Assembly: GCA_030834835.1 (NCBI GenBank)
Contig: JAUQXD010000953.1
Location: 1-5,907 of the forward strand
Source of the DNA: Thermoflexales bacterium
GTDB taxonomy: Bacteria > Chloroflexota > Anaerolineae > Fen-1058
Direction: 5' to 3'
Length of the DNA stretch: 5,907 bases
A program made the translations under genes and the position numbers. Each line of letters begins with the position of its first letter. Position 1 is the first letter of the stretch. Positions 1 through 5,604 of the stretch are shown here, piece after piece. The notes under the pieces are model-generated. The model saw only the letters and a program-made list of their open reading frames with translations. It did no database searches and was not told the DNA's origin.

Positions 1-22
1 GCCGTCTTTTTGTCGGGTTGTG

Positions 23-1285
23 TCATTCGCGCGGGGCGATGACGGTCTCCGCGGGCAGCACCGTGTTCTTGGCGATCACCACGATGCCGTCGCGTACAAA
101 ATAGAGATCATTCGTGATATCGGTGCCGCGCGGGAAGGGCTTGATGATCACGCCCGGGCCCAGGCGCGCGTTCTTATCCAGAATCGCGCCTTCGAGGGAG
201 CAACCCTTGCCGATGCCCAACGGCACGCCGCCGGGCGGCGCAAAGCCAGTCGGGTCGAAATAGTCGGAACCCATCATCACCGTATTGCTCATCTGCACGT
301 CGTCAGCAATGAAACCGCGCAGGCCGACCACCGAATCGCGGATGGTGGCGTGGCCGATGTGGCAGCCATCTGACAACAGCACGTTGTTCAGTGTCGCGCC
401 GTCGATGATCGAGCCGGGCAGATGGCGCGGCCGGGTGTAGATGGGCCGGGCCGGATCGTGCAGGCTGAAGGGCGAATCGGAGCGGCTGAGCGCCAGGTTG
501 GTTTCGTAGAACGATCGGATGGTTCCGATGTCCTCCCAGTAGCCGTCAAAATCGAAGCCGAACACGTCGTGGGTTTTGATCGCGCCGGGAATCACTTCGC
601 CGCCGAAATCGTCGTCGGTGGTGGTCGTCAGCAAATTAACCAGCACCTTGGTCTTAAACAGGTAGATGCCCATCGAGCCGAGGAAGGGCCGATCGGGATC
701 GTCGCGGCTGACCATGCCCGCCAGCGCTACGGGGTCCTTTGGTTTCTCGACGAAATCCACGATGCGGCCATCGGGCGTGCGCTTCAGCAGGCCAAAGCGC
801 GACGCTTCCTCTTTGCGCACCGGCTGCACGGCCACGGTAATGTCGGCCTGGTGCTCCCAGTGATATTGCGCCAGCGCGGCGTAATCCATGTGATACAGGT
901 GATCGCCCGCCAGGATGAGAGTGTATTCGCAATTGGACGATTGGATTTCCAGCAATTGCTTGCGCACGGCGTCGGCTGTGCCCTGATACCAGGCCTCGGA
1001 TGATTGCGTCTGTTCAGCCGCCAGCACCTGCACATAGCCGCGATGGAACGTGTCGAAGATATACGTGCGCGCGATGTGGCGGTGCAGCGAGACCGAGTTG
1101 AATTGCGTGAGCACGGCCACCCGATAAATGCCGGAGTTGATGCAGTTGCTGATCGGCACATCGATCAGGCGGTATTTCCCGGCGATGGGGACCGCAGGTT
1201 TGGCCCGATCGCGCGTGAGGGGGAAGAGCCGGTTGCCGCGCCCGCCGCCCAGGATGACGCCCACAACATCGCTCATGGCTGGCAT
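23..1285 (-). CDS. glgC: Glucose-1-phosphate adenylyltransferase (ADP-glucose pyrophosphorylase)
   Basis: The product (420 residues) makes ADP-glucose from glucose-1-phosphate and ATP, the committed step of bacterial glycogen synthesis, in the cytoplasm. The N-terminal nucleotidyltransferase domain (about residues 5-270) shows the glycine-rich nucleotide loop GGGRGNRL at 13-20, RAKPAVP at 27-33, YRLIDVPISNC at 38-48, QGTADAVR at 101-108, LAGDHLYHMDY at 125-135 with the likely catalytic Asp128, the sugar-phosphate-binding VEKP at 179-182, and YWEDIGTI at 249-256. The C-terminal part (about 290-410) reads as a left-handed beta-helix with hexapeptide-like repeats. The length and the MMGSDYF segment (337-343) resemble the plant/cyanobacterial branch more than the enteric one. 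One deviation is Asn18, where the loop usually has Thr. I chose Met1 over Met4 because AGGAGA lies 7 bases upstream. It is transcribed divergently from the tungstate genes. The family assignment is very secure; the allosteric effectors cannot be read from sequence. Confidence 0.96.
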   Translation of the reverse strand: MPAMSDVVGVILGGGRGNRLFPLTRDRAKPAVPIAGKYRLIDVPISNCINSGIYRVAVLTQFNSVSLHRHIARTYIFDTFHRGYVQVLAAEQTQSSEAWYQGTADAVRKQLLEIQSSNCEYTLILAGDHLYHMDYAALAQYHWEHQADITVAVQPVRKEEASRFGLLKRTPDGRIVDFVEKPKDPVALAGMVSRDDPDRPFLGSMGIYLFKTKVLVNLLTTTTDDDFGGEVIPGAIKTHDVFGFDFDGYWEDIGTIRSFYETNLALSRSDSPFSLHDPARPIYTRPRHLPGSIIDGATLNNVLLSDGCHIGHATIRDSVVGLRGFIADDVQMSNTVMMGSDYFDPTGFAPPGGVPLGIGKGCSLEGAILDKNARLGPGVIIKPFPRGTDITNDLYFVRDGIVVIAKNTVLPAETVIAPRE

Positions 1286-1291
1286 GCTTGT

Positions 1292-1297
1292 TCTCCT
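1292..1297 (-). promoter_or_regulatory. Ribosome-binding site of glgC
   Basis: AGGAGA on the minus strand, 6 bases before the ATG at 1285 (7 counted from the AGGAG core). It decides in favour of this start rather than the ATG three codons further in. Confidence 0.8.
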
Positions 1298-1338
1298 ATT
1301 CGTGTGAGTTGTTCAAAGACCCGATCACAGCTGCGCTC

Positions 1339-1367
1339 TTTATATCACGGTCGCGGCGCAGGTGCAA
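1339..1367 (-). promoter_or_regulatory. Sigma70-type promoter for glgC
   Basis: On the minus strand the -35 box TTGCAC (1362-1367) and the -10 box TATAAA (1339-1344) are separated by exactly 17 bases. Each box matches four or five of six consensus positions. Transcription would begin near 1332, giving a leader of about 45 bases to the glgC start. No strong dyad or riboswitch-like fold was noticed in that leader. Confidence 0.7.
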
Positions 1368-1421
1368 CCCTCAACAATCAAAACCGGCCTATTGCCGATC
1401 GATTGGCCCGGCGAAATTTCT

Positions 1422-1450
1422 TTGACAGGGGTATGTTTTTCTGGTATAAC
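1422..1450 (+). promoter_or_regulatory. Sigma70-type promoter for the tupA operon
   Basis: A perfect -35 box TTGACA (1422-1427) is followed by a 17-base spacer and the -10 box TATAAC (1445-1450), five of six consensus. Transcription would begin near 1457, giving a leader of about 45 bases. An imperfect dyad, GCCGATCGATTGGC (1394-1407), lies just upstream of the -35 box and could be an operator, but it matches no site I recognise; it does not look like a ModE site. Confidence 0.82.
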
Positions 1451-1490
1451 GACGCTGTCCCCGATCAAGATAACGGTCAGACAATTCCAC

Positions 1491-1495
1491 GGAGG
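1491..1495 (+). promoter_or_regulatory. Ribosome-binding site of tupA
   Basis: GGAGG, 6 bases before the ATG at 1502. It fixes the tupA start here. The open frame continues far upstream to 1004, but that part is antisense to glgC and precedes the promoter. Confidence 0.88.
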
Positions 1496-1501
1496 AAAAA
1501 G

Positions 1502-2461
1502 ATGAAACAGCGTTCACTGTCGATTGTCATGGTACTGTTGATCGTTGCTCTCTTCGCAAGTGCGTGTGCGCCTGCGGCGGCACCCGCACCTACTCAGGCT
1601 CCGGCTCCCGCGCAGCCCGCTGCTCCAGCCCAACCGACCTCAGCCCCCGCGCAGTCCGCCAGTGGTGAACAGGTGTTGCGCCTGGCCACCACCACCAGCA
1701 CCGCGGACTCCGGTTTGCTGGACGCGATTCTGCCTAATTTTCAGGCTAAATTCAATGCCCGCGTCGACGTCGTCGCGGTGGGCACCGGCCAGTCGCTGGA
1801 GATTGGCTCCAAAGGCGATGCCGATGTAGTGCTGGTTCACAGCCGCAAAGGCGAAGATCAATTCGTCAAGGACGGCCATGCCAAAGAGCGCTTCGACGTG
1901 ATGTATAACGATTTCATTTTGCTGGGGCCTAAGGACGATCCGGCCAAGATTCTGGGACAGGCTTCGGTCAAAGACGCCTTCAACGCCATCCTTAACGCCG
2001 AGGCGACCTTTGCCAGCCGAGGCGACAAGTCGGGCACCAACACCAAGGAACTGAGCATCTGGACCTCGCTGGAAGTGACGCCGACAACGGACATGAAATG
2101 GTATCAGGCGTTGGGCCAAGGCATGGGTGACACGTTGAACTTTGCCAACGAGCAAGGTGCATACACCATTTCCGATCGCGGGACGTATCTGGCGATGAAG
2201 GACAAACTGCCCAACTTGATCGTGGTCGTGGGCGGCAACACTATCGACGAGAACAAAGACAAGACACTGTTGAATCCGTACGGCGTGCTGGCGGTCGATC
2301 CGGCGAAACACCCCGGCGTCAACTACGATCTGGCCATGAAGTTCGTGACATGGCTCAACTCGGTCGAGACGCAACAGAAGATCGCCGATTACGGCAAGGA
2401 CAAGTACGGCGCGCCGTTGTTCTATCCGTCCTCCGCCGAATGGAAAGCGGCTCATCCGTAA
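1502..2461 (+). CDS. tupA: Tungstate ABC transporter substrate-binding lipoprotein
   Basis: The 319-residue product is an extracytoplasmic binding protein that captures tungstate and hands it to a membrane permease. Residues 1-21 form a lipoprotein signal peptide (basic start, hydrophobic core 8-18) ending in ASA before the lipidated Cys22. This lipobox is slightly atypical because Ala, not Leu, is at -3. Residues 23-54 are an Ala/Pro/Gln tether. The binding domain follows with the TupA-family hallmarks: TTTS at 63-66, VGTGQ at 93-97, GDADVVLVHSR at 105-115, SRGDKSGTNTKE at 172-183, AYTISDRGTY at 220-229 and NPYGVLAV at 258-265. TTTS and the SRGD-SGT-TKE segment resemble TupA much more than ModA or PstS, and the size suits the family once the tether is allowed for. 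It heads the operon behind a strong promoter and precedes the cognate permease. Discrimination between tungstate and molybdate cannot be settled from sequence alone. Confidence 0.92.
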   Translation: MKQRSLSIVMVLLIVALFASACAPAAAPAPTQAPAPAQPAAPAQPTSAPAQSASGEQVLRLATTTSTADSGLLDAILPNFQAKFNARVDVVAVGTGQSLEIGSKGDADVVLVHSRKGEDQFVKDGHAKERFDVMYNDFILLGPKDDPAKILGQASVKDAFNAILNAEATFASRGDKSGTNTKELSIWTSLEVTPTTDMKWYQALGQGMGDTLNFANEQGAYTISDRGTYLAMKDKLPNLIVVVGGNTIDENKDKTLLNPYGVLAVDPAKHPGVNYDLAMKFVTWLNSVETQQKIADYGKDKYGAPLFYPSSAEWKAAHP

Positions 2462-2462
2462 T

Positions 2463-2566
2463 TGGAAGTTAGAAGTTGGAAGTTAGAGGATAGAAGTTGG
2501 AGGAATGATTCGCCTCAGCGGTGATACCCTCCAACTTCCAACGTCCAACCTCCAACCTCCAACTTC
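2463..2566 (+). repeat. GGAAGTT-type low-complexity inverted repeat between tupA and tupB
   Basis: The left part (2463-2503) consists of loose repeats of GGAAGTTAGA/GAAGTTGGA, and the right part (2527-2566) of the complementary CTCCAAC/TTCCAAC units. The best pairing is perfect over 11 bases: GAAGTTGGAGG (2493-2503) with CCTCCAACTTC (2528-2538), loop 24 bases. The stem includes GGAGG (2499-2503), the only good upstream ribosome-binding site for tupB. The right arm is translated as the first residues of the annotated tupB frame. I take it for a dispersed intergenic repeat that invaded the junction; copy number elsewhere cannot be seen from here. Confidence 0.75.
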
Positions 2567-3240
2567 GAGGTATTCCCATCGACGACTTACTCCGCGCCTT
2601 CAGCAGTCCCGATCTGATCGAGATCGTCGCGTTGACGCTGCGCGTGACCGGTTTGGCGCTGCTCATCGCGACGATCCTCGGCGTGCCACTTGGTGCGTTG
2701 ATCGGCCTGTCGCGCTTTCGCGGCAAGAGTGTGGTGCGGGCCATCCTCTACACGGGCATGGGGCTGCCGCCGGTCGTCGTGGGCCTGATGGTGTATCTGC
2801 TGTTGTCGCGCAGCGGGCCGCTGGGTTCGCTGCGCTGGCTGTTTACCCCTAGCGCCATGATCGCTGCGCAGATCGTGATTGCGCTGCCCCTTACGGTCGG
2901 TCTGACGATGACGAGCGTGGAGAGCGTCAACCCCGAACTGCGCCGCCAGATCATCGCGCTCGGCGCCACCCGATCGCAAACGGCGCTGACGATCCTGACC
3001 GAGGCCCGCATCGGCGTAACGGCCGCCATCGTCGCCGCGTTCGGCGGCATCATCTCGGAAGTGGGCGCGGTGATGCTGGTGGGCGGCAACATTGCCGGGC
3101 AAACGCGCGTGCTCACCACCGCGATCGTGCTGGAAACGCGGCAGGGCGACTTCAGCCTGGCGCTGGCGCTGGGTGTGATTCTGCTGGCGATTACGTTTGC
3201 GGTAAATGTGGCGTTGATGAAACTGCAAGGCCGAACATAG
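2521..3240 (+). CDS. tupB: Tungstate ABC transporter permease
   Basis: The product is the membrane-spanning subunit (up to 239 residues) forming the channel for the oxyanion delivered by TupA. It belongs to the binding-protein-dependent permease family, with about five hydrophobic segments: roughly residues 34-62, 73-95, 111-130, 165-188 and 211-233. Hallmarks are GLPPVVVGL at 81-89, SRSGPLG at 96-102 and a cytoplasmic ATPase-docking loop around RRQIIALGAT (141-150), followed by ISEVGAVMLVGG at 178-189. These resemble TupB rather than ModB. The start is doubtful. A stop at 2506-2508 limits the frame, leaving GTG at 2521, 17 bases after GGAGG, so that residues 2-16 would be translated repeat. 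GAGGT at 2567-2571 is instead well placed for the ATC codon at 2578, giving a product beginning IDDLLRAF, as expected for the family; a start there would need a rare codon. It lies 59 bases after tupA. Confidence 0.9.
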   Translation: MIPSNFQRPTSNLQLRGIPIDDLLRAFSSPDLIEIVALTLRVTGLALLIATILGVPLGALIGLSRFRGKSVVRAILYTGMGLPPVVVGLMVYLLLSRSGPLGSLRWLFTPSAMIAAQIVIALPLTVGLTMTSVESVNPELRRQIIALGATRSQTALTILTEARIGVTAAIVAAFGGIISEVGAVMLVGGNIAGQTRVLTTAIVLETRQGDFSLALALGVILLAITFAVNVALMKLQGRT

Positions 3241-3313
3241 TGCCTCACCCCGTCGGAATCGGGTATACTTTCAACTCCGGCGGCTGAATGAATACACTTC
3301 GCTTGATTCACTG

Positions 3314-3337
3314 ACAGCGCGCCTATAGGCGCGCTGT
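3314..3337 (+). terminator. Perfect 24-base palindrome, probable terminator after tupB
   Basis: ACAGCGCGCCTA is followed directly by its exact reverse complement TAGGCGCGCTGT. As RNA this gives a very stable GC-rich stem of about ten pairs with a tiny loop. The following bases TGTGTTGTG are T-rich but not a clean run, so efficiency as an intrinsic terminator is uncertain. It sits 74 bases after the tupB stop and 127 before modB, so it could reduce or stop read-through into modB. A DNA-binding site for a dimeric regulator is an alternative reading. Confidence 0.5.
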
Positions 3338-3353
3338 TGTGTTGTGCCCGGTA

Positions 3354-3415
3354 GACCTCGGAGGTTTCACCCGCAAATGGGCCGTGTTTGACCATCTCAT
3401 GAAACCTCCGGGGTC
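3354..3415 (+). repeat. Inverted repeat of a GACCTCGGAGGTTTCA element upstream of modB
   Basis: GACCTCGGAGGTTTCA (3354-3369) pairs with TGAAACCTCCGGGGTC (3400-3415) over 16 positions; the one mismatch becomes a G-U pair in RNA. The loop is 30 bases. The left unit is itself a short palindrome (ACCTC-G-GAGGT). Similar ACCTC/GAGGT dispersed palindromes occur in Chloroflexota intergenic DNA to my recollection, so it may be a mobile-type repeat. It could equally fold in a leader of modB. The rest of this 224-base gap holds a weak -10-like TATACT at 3264-3269 with no recognisable -35 box, and no gene. Confidence 0.7.
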
Positions 3416-3464
3416 TTGACTGGCGATCAACTGTCTTGAGTCACACCTGATTAACTTTGCTCAA

Positions 3465-4283
3465 ATGGAGCACGTACACATCGTGACGAATCGATTGGTT
3501 GGCAAATTTATCGCGGCCATTGCGGGCGGTCTGTTGCTCTTGTATCTGGCGCTGCCACTCATTGTGGTGCTCGTACGCGCGATTGAGACTGGTCTGGTCG
3601 AACAACTGGCGCAGCCGACGGTGACGCAAGCCCTGCGGTTAAGCCTGATCACCACACCGATCAGCACACTCATCACGATCGGGCTGGGCACACCGTTGGC
3701 CTATCGGCTGGCGCGCAGCCGGGTGCGCGGTCGATCGATCATCGAGACGCTGCTGGATATTCCGATCGTGCTGCCGCCCGCGGTAGCGGGGCTGGCGCTG
3801 CTGATGACGTTCGGACGACGAGGCTTGCTGGGGCCGCTGCTCGATCAATTCGACATCAGTCTGCCCTTTACGACGGCGGCGGTCGTGATGGCGCAGACGT
3901 TTGTGGCCGCACCGTTTTACATCCGATCGGCGCAGACTGGCTTTGCCAATGTGCCGCATCAACTGGAGGAAAGCGCGAGTGATTTAGGGGCCGATCACTG
4001 GCAGGTGTTCCGACGCATTACCCTGCCTCTGGCTGGCCCGGCGTTGCTGAGTGGCATCATCTTAACGTGGGCGCGTGCACTGGGCGAATTTGGCGCAACG
4101 ATCGTCTTTGCGGGGAATTTCAGCGGCCGCACCCAGACCATGCCGCTGGCGATTTATCAGGCGTTGGAATCTGATCTGGGGTCGGCGATTGCCGTGGCCG
4201 CGATCTTGATCGGGCTGTCGTTTGTGTTCTTGCTGGCGCTGCGTGCGGTGACGCACGGCCGCGTGACACATCCGATGTTGTGA
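3465..4283 (+). CDS. modB: Molybdate-type ABC transporter permease (ModB family)
   Basis: The product (272 residues) is an inner-membrane permease subunit for molybdate or tungstate. Hydrophobic segments lie at about residues 14-38, 56-80, 93-117, 134-153, 186-208 and 238-260, matching the six-segment plan of ModB/NifC/WtpB proteins. Diagnostic stretches are LDIPIVLPPAVAGLALL (97-113), the ATPase-docking loop EESASDLGA (168-176) continuing to RRITLP (183-188), RALGEFGATIVFAGN (204-218) and TQTMPLAIYQ (223-232). It differs clearly from the TupB permease upstream, so it is not a recent copy of it. The ATG at 3465 has no ribosome-binding site; the in-frame GTG at 3483, 12 bases after GGAG, would give a product six residues shorter and is a real alternative. 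No modA or modC lies beside it, and it ends 4 bases from a convergent gene. Family assignment is secure; partner subunits are unknown. Confidence 0.9.
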   Translation: MEHVHIVTNRLVGKFIAAIAGGLLLLYLALPLIVVLVRAIETGLVEQLAQPTVTQALRLSLITTPISTLITIGLGTPLAYRLARSRVRGRSIIETLLDIPIVLPPAVAGLALLMTFGRRGLLGPLLDQFDISLPFTTAAVVMAQTFVAAPFYIRSAQTGFANVPHQLEESASDLGADHWQVFRRITLPLAGPALLSGIILTWARALGEFGATIVFAGNFSGRTQTMPLAIYQALESDLGSAIAVAAILIGLSFVFLLALRAVTHGRVTHPML

Positions 4284-4287
4284 AGGA

Positions 4288-4878
4288 TCAGACGGCTTCT
4301 TCTCGGCGCTGTTCGCGCAGCATCCACAGCAACACCGCGCCCGTTACTGCGCCGACGATCAGGCCGGTCACCAGGATACCTATCCCTCCGGCCAGCAGCT
4401 GCGAATTCGTGACAGGGATCAATGCCCCACCCACGCTGCCGCCCGCCAGATAGCCCAGCGGCCAGATCACGGCGCTGATAGTGGGCCACCACGAGCCTTT
4501 GCTGAATGTCTTGCGCACGACCCACCACTGCGCCAGGCCCGTGCCCAATCCCATAAAGGCCAGCCCGAACCAGATGCCCACTGCAAAGCCAAGCGCCGTG
4601 GCGGGCACCCACAGCGTCGATGATGGCACTTCTCGACGCAGCACCAGCCACTGCAACAGACCTACTGACAGCCCCATTGAGACCATTGCCAGAATCGAGG
4701 CGATGATGAGTTCGGGGCGATCACCCTGCGTCATCGCTTCCGCCGTGAGGTTAAAGGCGGCGATGATGAGGTTGTTGATCACATACCCGATGATCCACCC
4801 GACAACTGTGGCCGTCGTCCACCACAGCCAGTAGCGCGGTTGATTGAAACTCGTGGACACGGGCTGCGTCTCAGTCAT
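4288..4878 (-). CDS. Multi-pass membrane protein of unknown function with internal duplication
   Basis: I do not recognise a characterised function. The 196-residue product has a short polar N-terminus, then about five or six hydrophobic segments: roughly 18-42, 57-80, 88-111, 112-122 (short), 130-155 and 160-187, with a basic C-terminus (REQRREE). A motif recurs: GLLQWLVLRR at 73-82 and GLAQWWVVRK at 114-123, each followed 8-9 residues later by Trp and then a glycine-rich hydrophobic stretch. This points to duplication of a unit of about 41 residues. Similar GxxQWxVLR proteins occur among cyanobacterial and Chloroflexota hypothetical proteins to my knowledge. Its ATG lies inside the last codons of the Nudix gene (8-base overlap, different frame), and there is no ribosome-binding site of its own, so translation is probably coupled. 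Its stop faces the modB stop 4 bases away, with no terminator visible between them. Confidence 0.8.
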   Translation of the reverse strand: MTETQPVSTSFNQPRYWLWWTTATVVGWIIGYVINNLIIAAFNLTAEAMTQGDRPELIIASILAMVSMGLSVGLLQWLVLRREVPSSTLWVPATALGFAVGIWFGLAFMGLGTGLAQWWVVRKTFSKGSWWPTISAVIWPLGYLAGGSVGGALIPVTNSQLLAGGIGILVTGLIVGAVTGAVLLWMLREQRREEAV

Positions 4879-5500
4879 GGGGGATCAGCATTTCCAGCAT
4901 CATCTTGAACTCGCTCAAGATCATCGCGGTTGCGCCCCAGACCTTGTGCGATCCGATCTGGAAGAACGGCACTTCCACTTGCGTGCCGCGCAGCGTCCAC
5001 GGCTCGCGCTTCACGACAGTTGGATCGAACAATGTGGACAACGGCACTTCGATCAACTCGGCTACTTCGCGCGGATCACACTTAAAATCCGGGCGATAGT
5101 TCACCTGGCCGACGGTGGGCGTCACCAGGAAGTTGCTGGGCTGAATGTAAATCGTCGTGAGGTGGCCCAGCACGTCCACTTCGGTGCAGGCCGCGCCGAT
5201 CTCTTCGCACGCCTCGCGCAGCGCCGTCTGACGGATCGATTCGCCCGCTTCCTGCGAGCCGCCCGGCAGCGAGATCTGGCCGCTATGCGTCAGGCCGTCT
5301 TCCACGCGCCTCATCAACGGGAAATGCCATTCGCCGCCATTTGGGTACAGCAAAATCAATACGCCCGCCGGTCGAGCATTGGCGGGCGGATCGTTTCGCA
5401 AATCGGGTAGGTGGTACTCCGGCGCAAACTTGATCTGCGCGGCCAGCCCCGGCAAGGGTTGCTGCAGCGCAGCGCGAATGTCTTCAATACCTAAGTTCAT
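4871..5500 (-). CDS. Nudix hydrolase, coenzyme A pyrophosphatase type
   Basis: The 209-residue product probably hydrolyses a nucleoside diphosphate linked to another group, with CoA or acyl-CoA as the best guess, yielding phosphopantetheine and 3',5'-ADP. The Nudix box G-x5-E-x7-RE-x2-EE-x-G is complete at residues 81-102, with Gly81, Glu87, Arg95, Glu96, Glu99, Glu100 and Gly102; the glutamates bind the catalytic metal ions. Just before it, LMRRVEDGLTHSGQISLPGG (62-81) resembles the CoA-pyrophosphatase signature of NUDT7/NUDT8 and bacterial YeaB relatives, except that Leu78 replaces the usual Phe of FPGG. The total length of about 200 residues also fits that branch. I start it at the ATG at 5500; the open frame extends 17 codons further to 5551, but these lie in an intergenic repeat. 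The ribosome-binding site is weak (GGA about 8 bases upstream). It overlaps the downstream membrane-protein gene by 8 bases, suggesting one transcript. Exact substrate is an inference. Confidence 0.88.
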   Translation of the reverse strand: MNLGIEDIRAALQQPLPGLAAQIKFAPEYHLPDLRNDPPANARPAGVLILLYPNGGEWHFPLMRRVEDGLTHSGQISLPGGSQEAGESIRQTALREACEEIGAACTEVDVLGHLTTIYIQPSNFLVTPTVGQVNYRPDFKCDPREVAELIEVPLSTLFDPTVVKREPWTLRGTQVEVPFFQIGSHKVWGATAMILSEFKMMLEMLIPHD

Positions 5501-5519
5501 CCTGGTCCAACCAACTTGA

Positions 5520-5597
5520 GAACGCAGATTACGCAGATTGTACGGATTCAAAAGATGAATCCAGGAAATCAGCGTTTATCTGCGTTCATCTGCGTTC
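5520..5597. repeat. Dispersed-type imperfect palindrome built from GAACGCAGAT units
   Basis: The right end is a perfect tandem of ATCTGCGTTC (5578-5587 and 5588-5597). The left end holds the inverse units GAACGCAGAT (5520-5529) and ACGCAGAT (5531-5538). In the centre GGATTCA (5544-5550) and TGAATCC (5556-5562) form a 7-base stem with loop AAAGA. The whole 78 bases can therefore fold as a long imperfect hairpin. Sequences of the ATCTGCGTTNATCTGCG kind are, to my recollection, dispersed intergenic repeats in Chloroflexota and some other environmental bacteria. It fills nearly all the gap between the response regulator and the Nudix gene. It could act as a bidirectional terminator-like fold, though it has no T run. 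Confidence 0.8.
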
Positions 5598-5604
5598 TAA
5601 TATT

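Noticed and set aside
1..22. Terminator after glgC
   Set aside because: Only 22 bases are available and they show no stem or T run in the glgC direction.
422..1003. 193-codon open frame on the plus strand opposite glgC
   Set aside because: It is fully inside glgC, has no domain or ribosome-binding site, and its composition is that of an antisense shadow.
1303..1328. TGTGA ... TCACA pair resembling a CRP site near the glgC leader
   Set aside because: The half-sites are 16 bases apart instead of 6, so it does not fit the CRP consensus.
1004..1501. Long in-frame upstream extension of tupA
   Set aside because: It is antisense to glgC and precedes the promoter and ribosome-binding site. The lipoprotein signal peptide starts exactly at 1502.
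1640..2455. 271-codon open frame on the minus strand opposite tupA
   Set aside because: The translation is rich in Arg, His and Gln with no recognisable domain, as expected for a shadow of a GC-rich gene, while the plus strand encodes clear TupA motifs.
2505..2852. ATG at 2505 as start of a separate 115-codon gene
   Set aside because: It is out of frame with tupB, only one base from GGAGG, and its translation past the repeat is an Arg-rich shadow of the permease.
2587..3395. Two overlapping minus-strand open frames (about 210 codons each) opposite tupB
   Set aside because: They lie opposite a convincing permease gene, have no recognisable motif, and show low-complexity Arg/Gln/His or Ser/Thr-rich translations.
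3416..3464. TTGACT and TTGAGT as -35 boxes of a modB promoter
   Set aside because: No acceptable -10 box occurs 16-18 bases downstream of either.
5501..5551. 17-codon N-terminal extension of the Nudix gene
   Set aside because: It is encoded largely by the GAACGCAGAT repeat. The ATG at 5500 gives a protein of normal family length.
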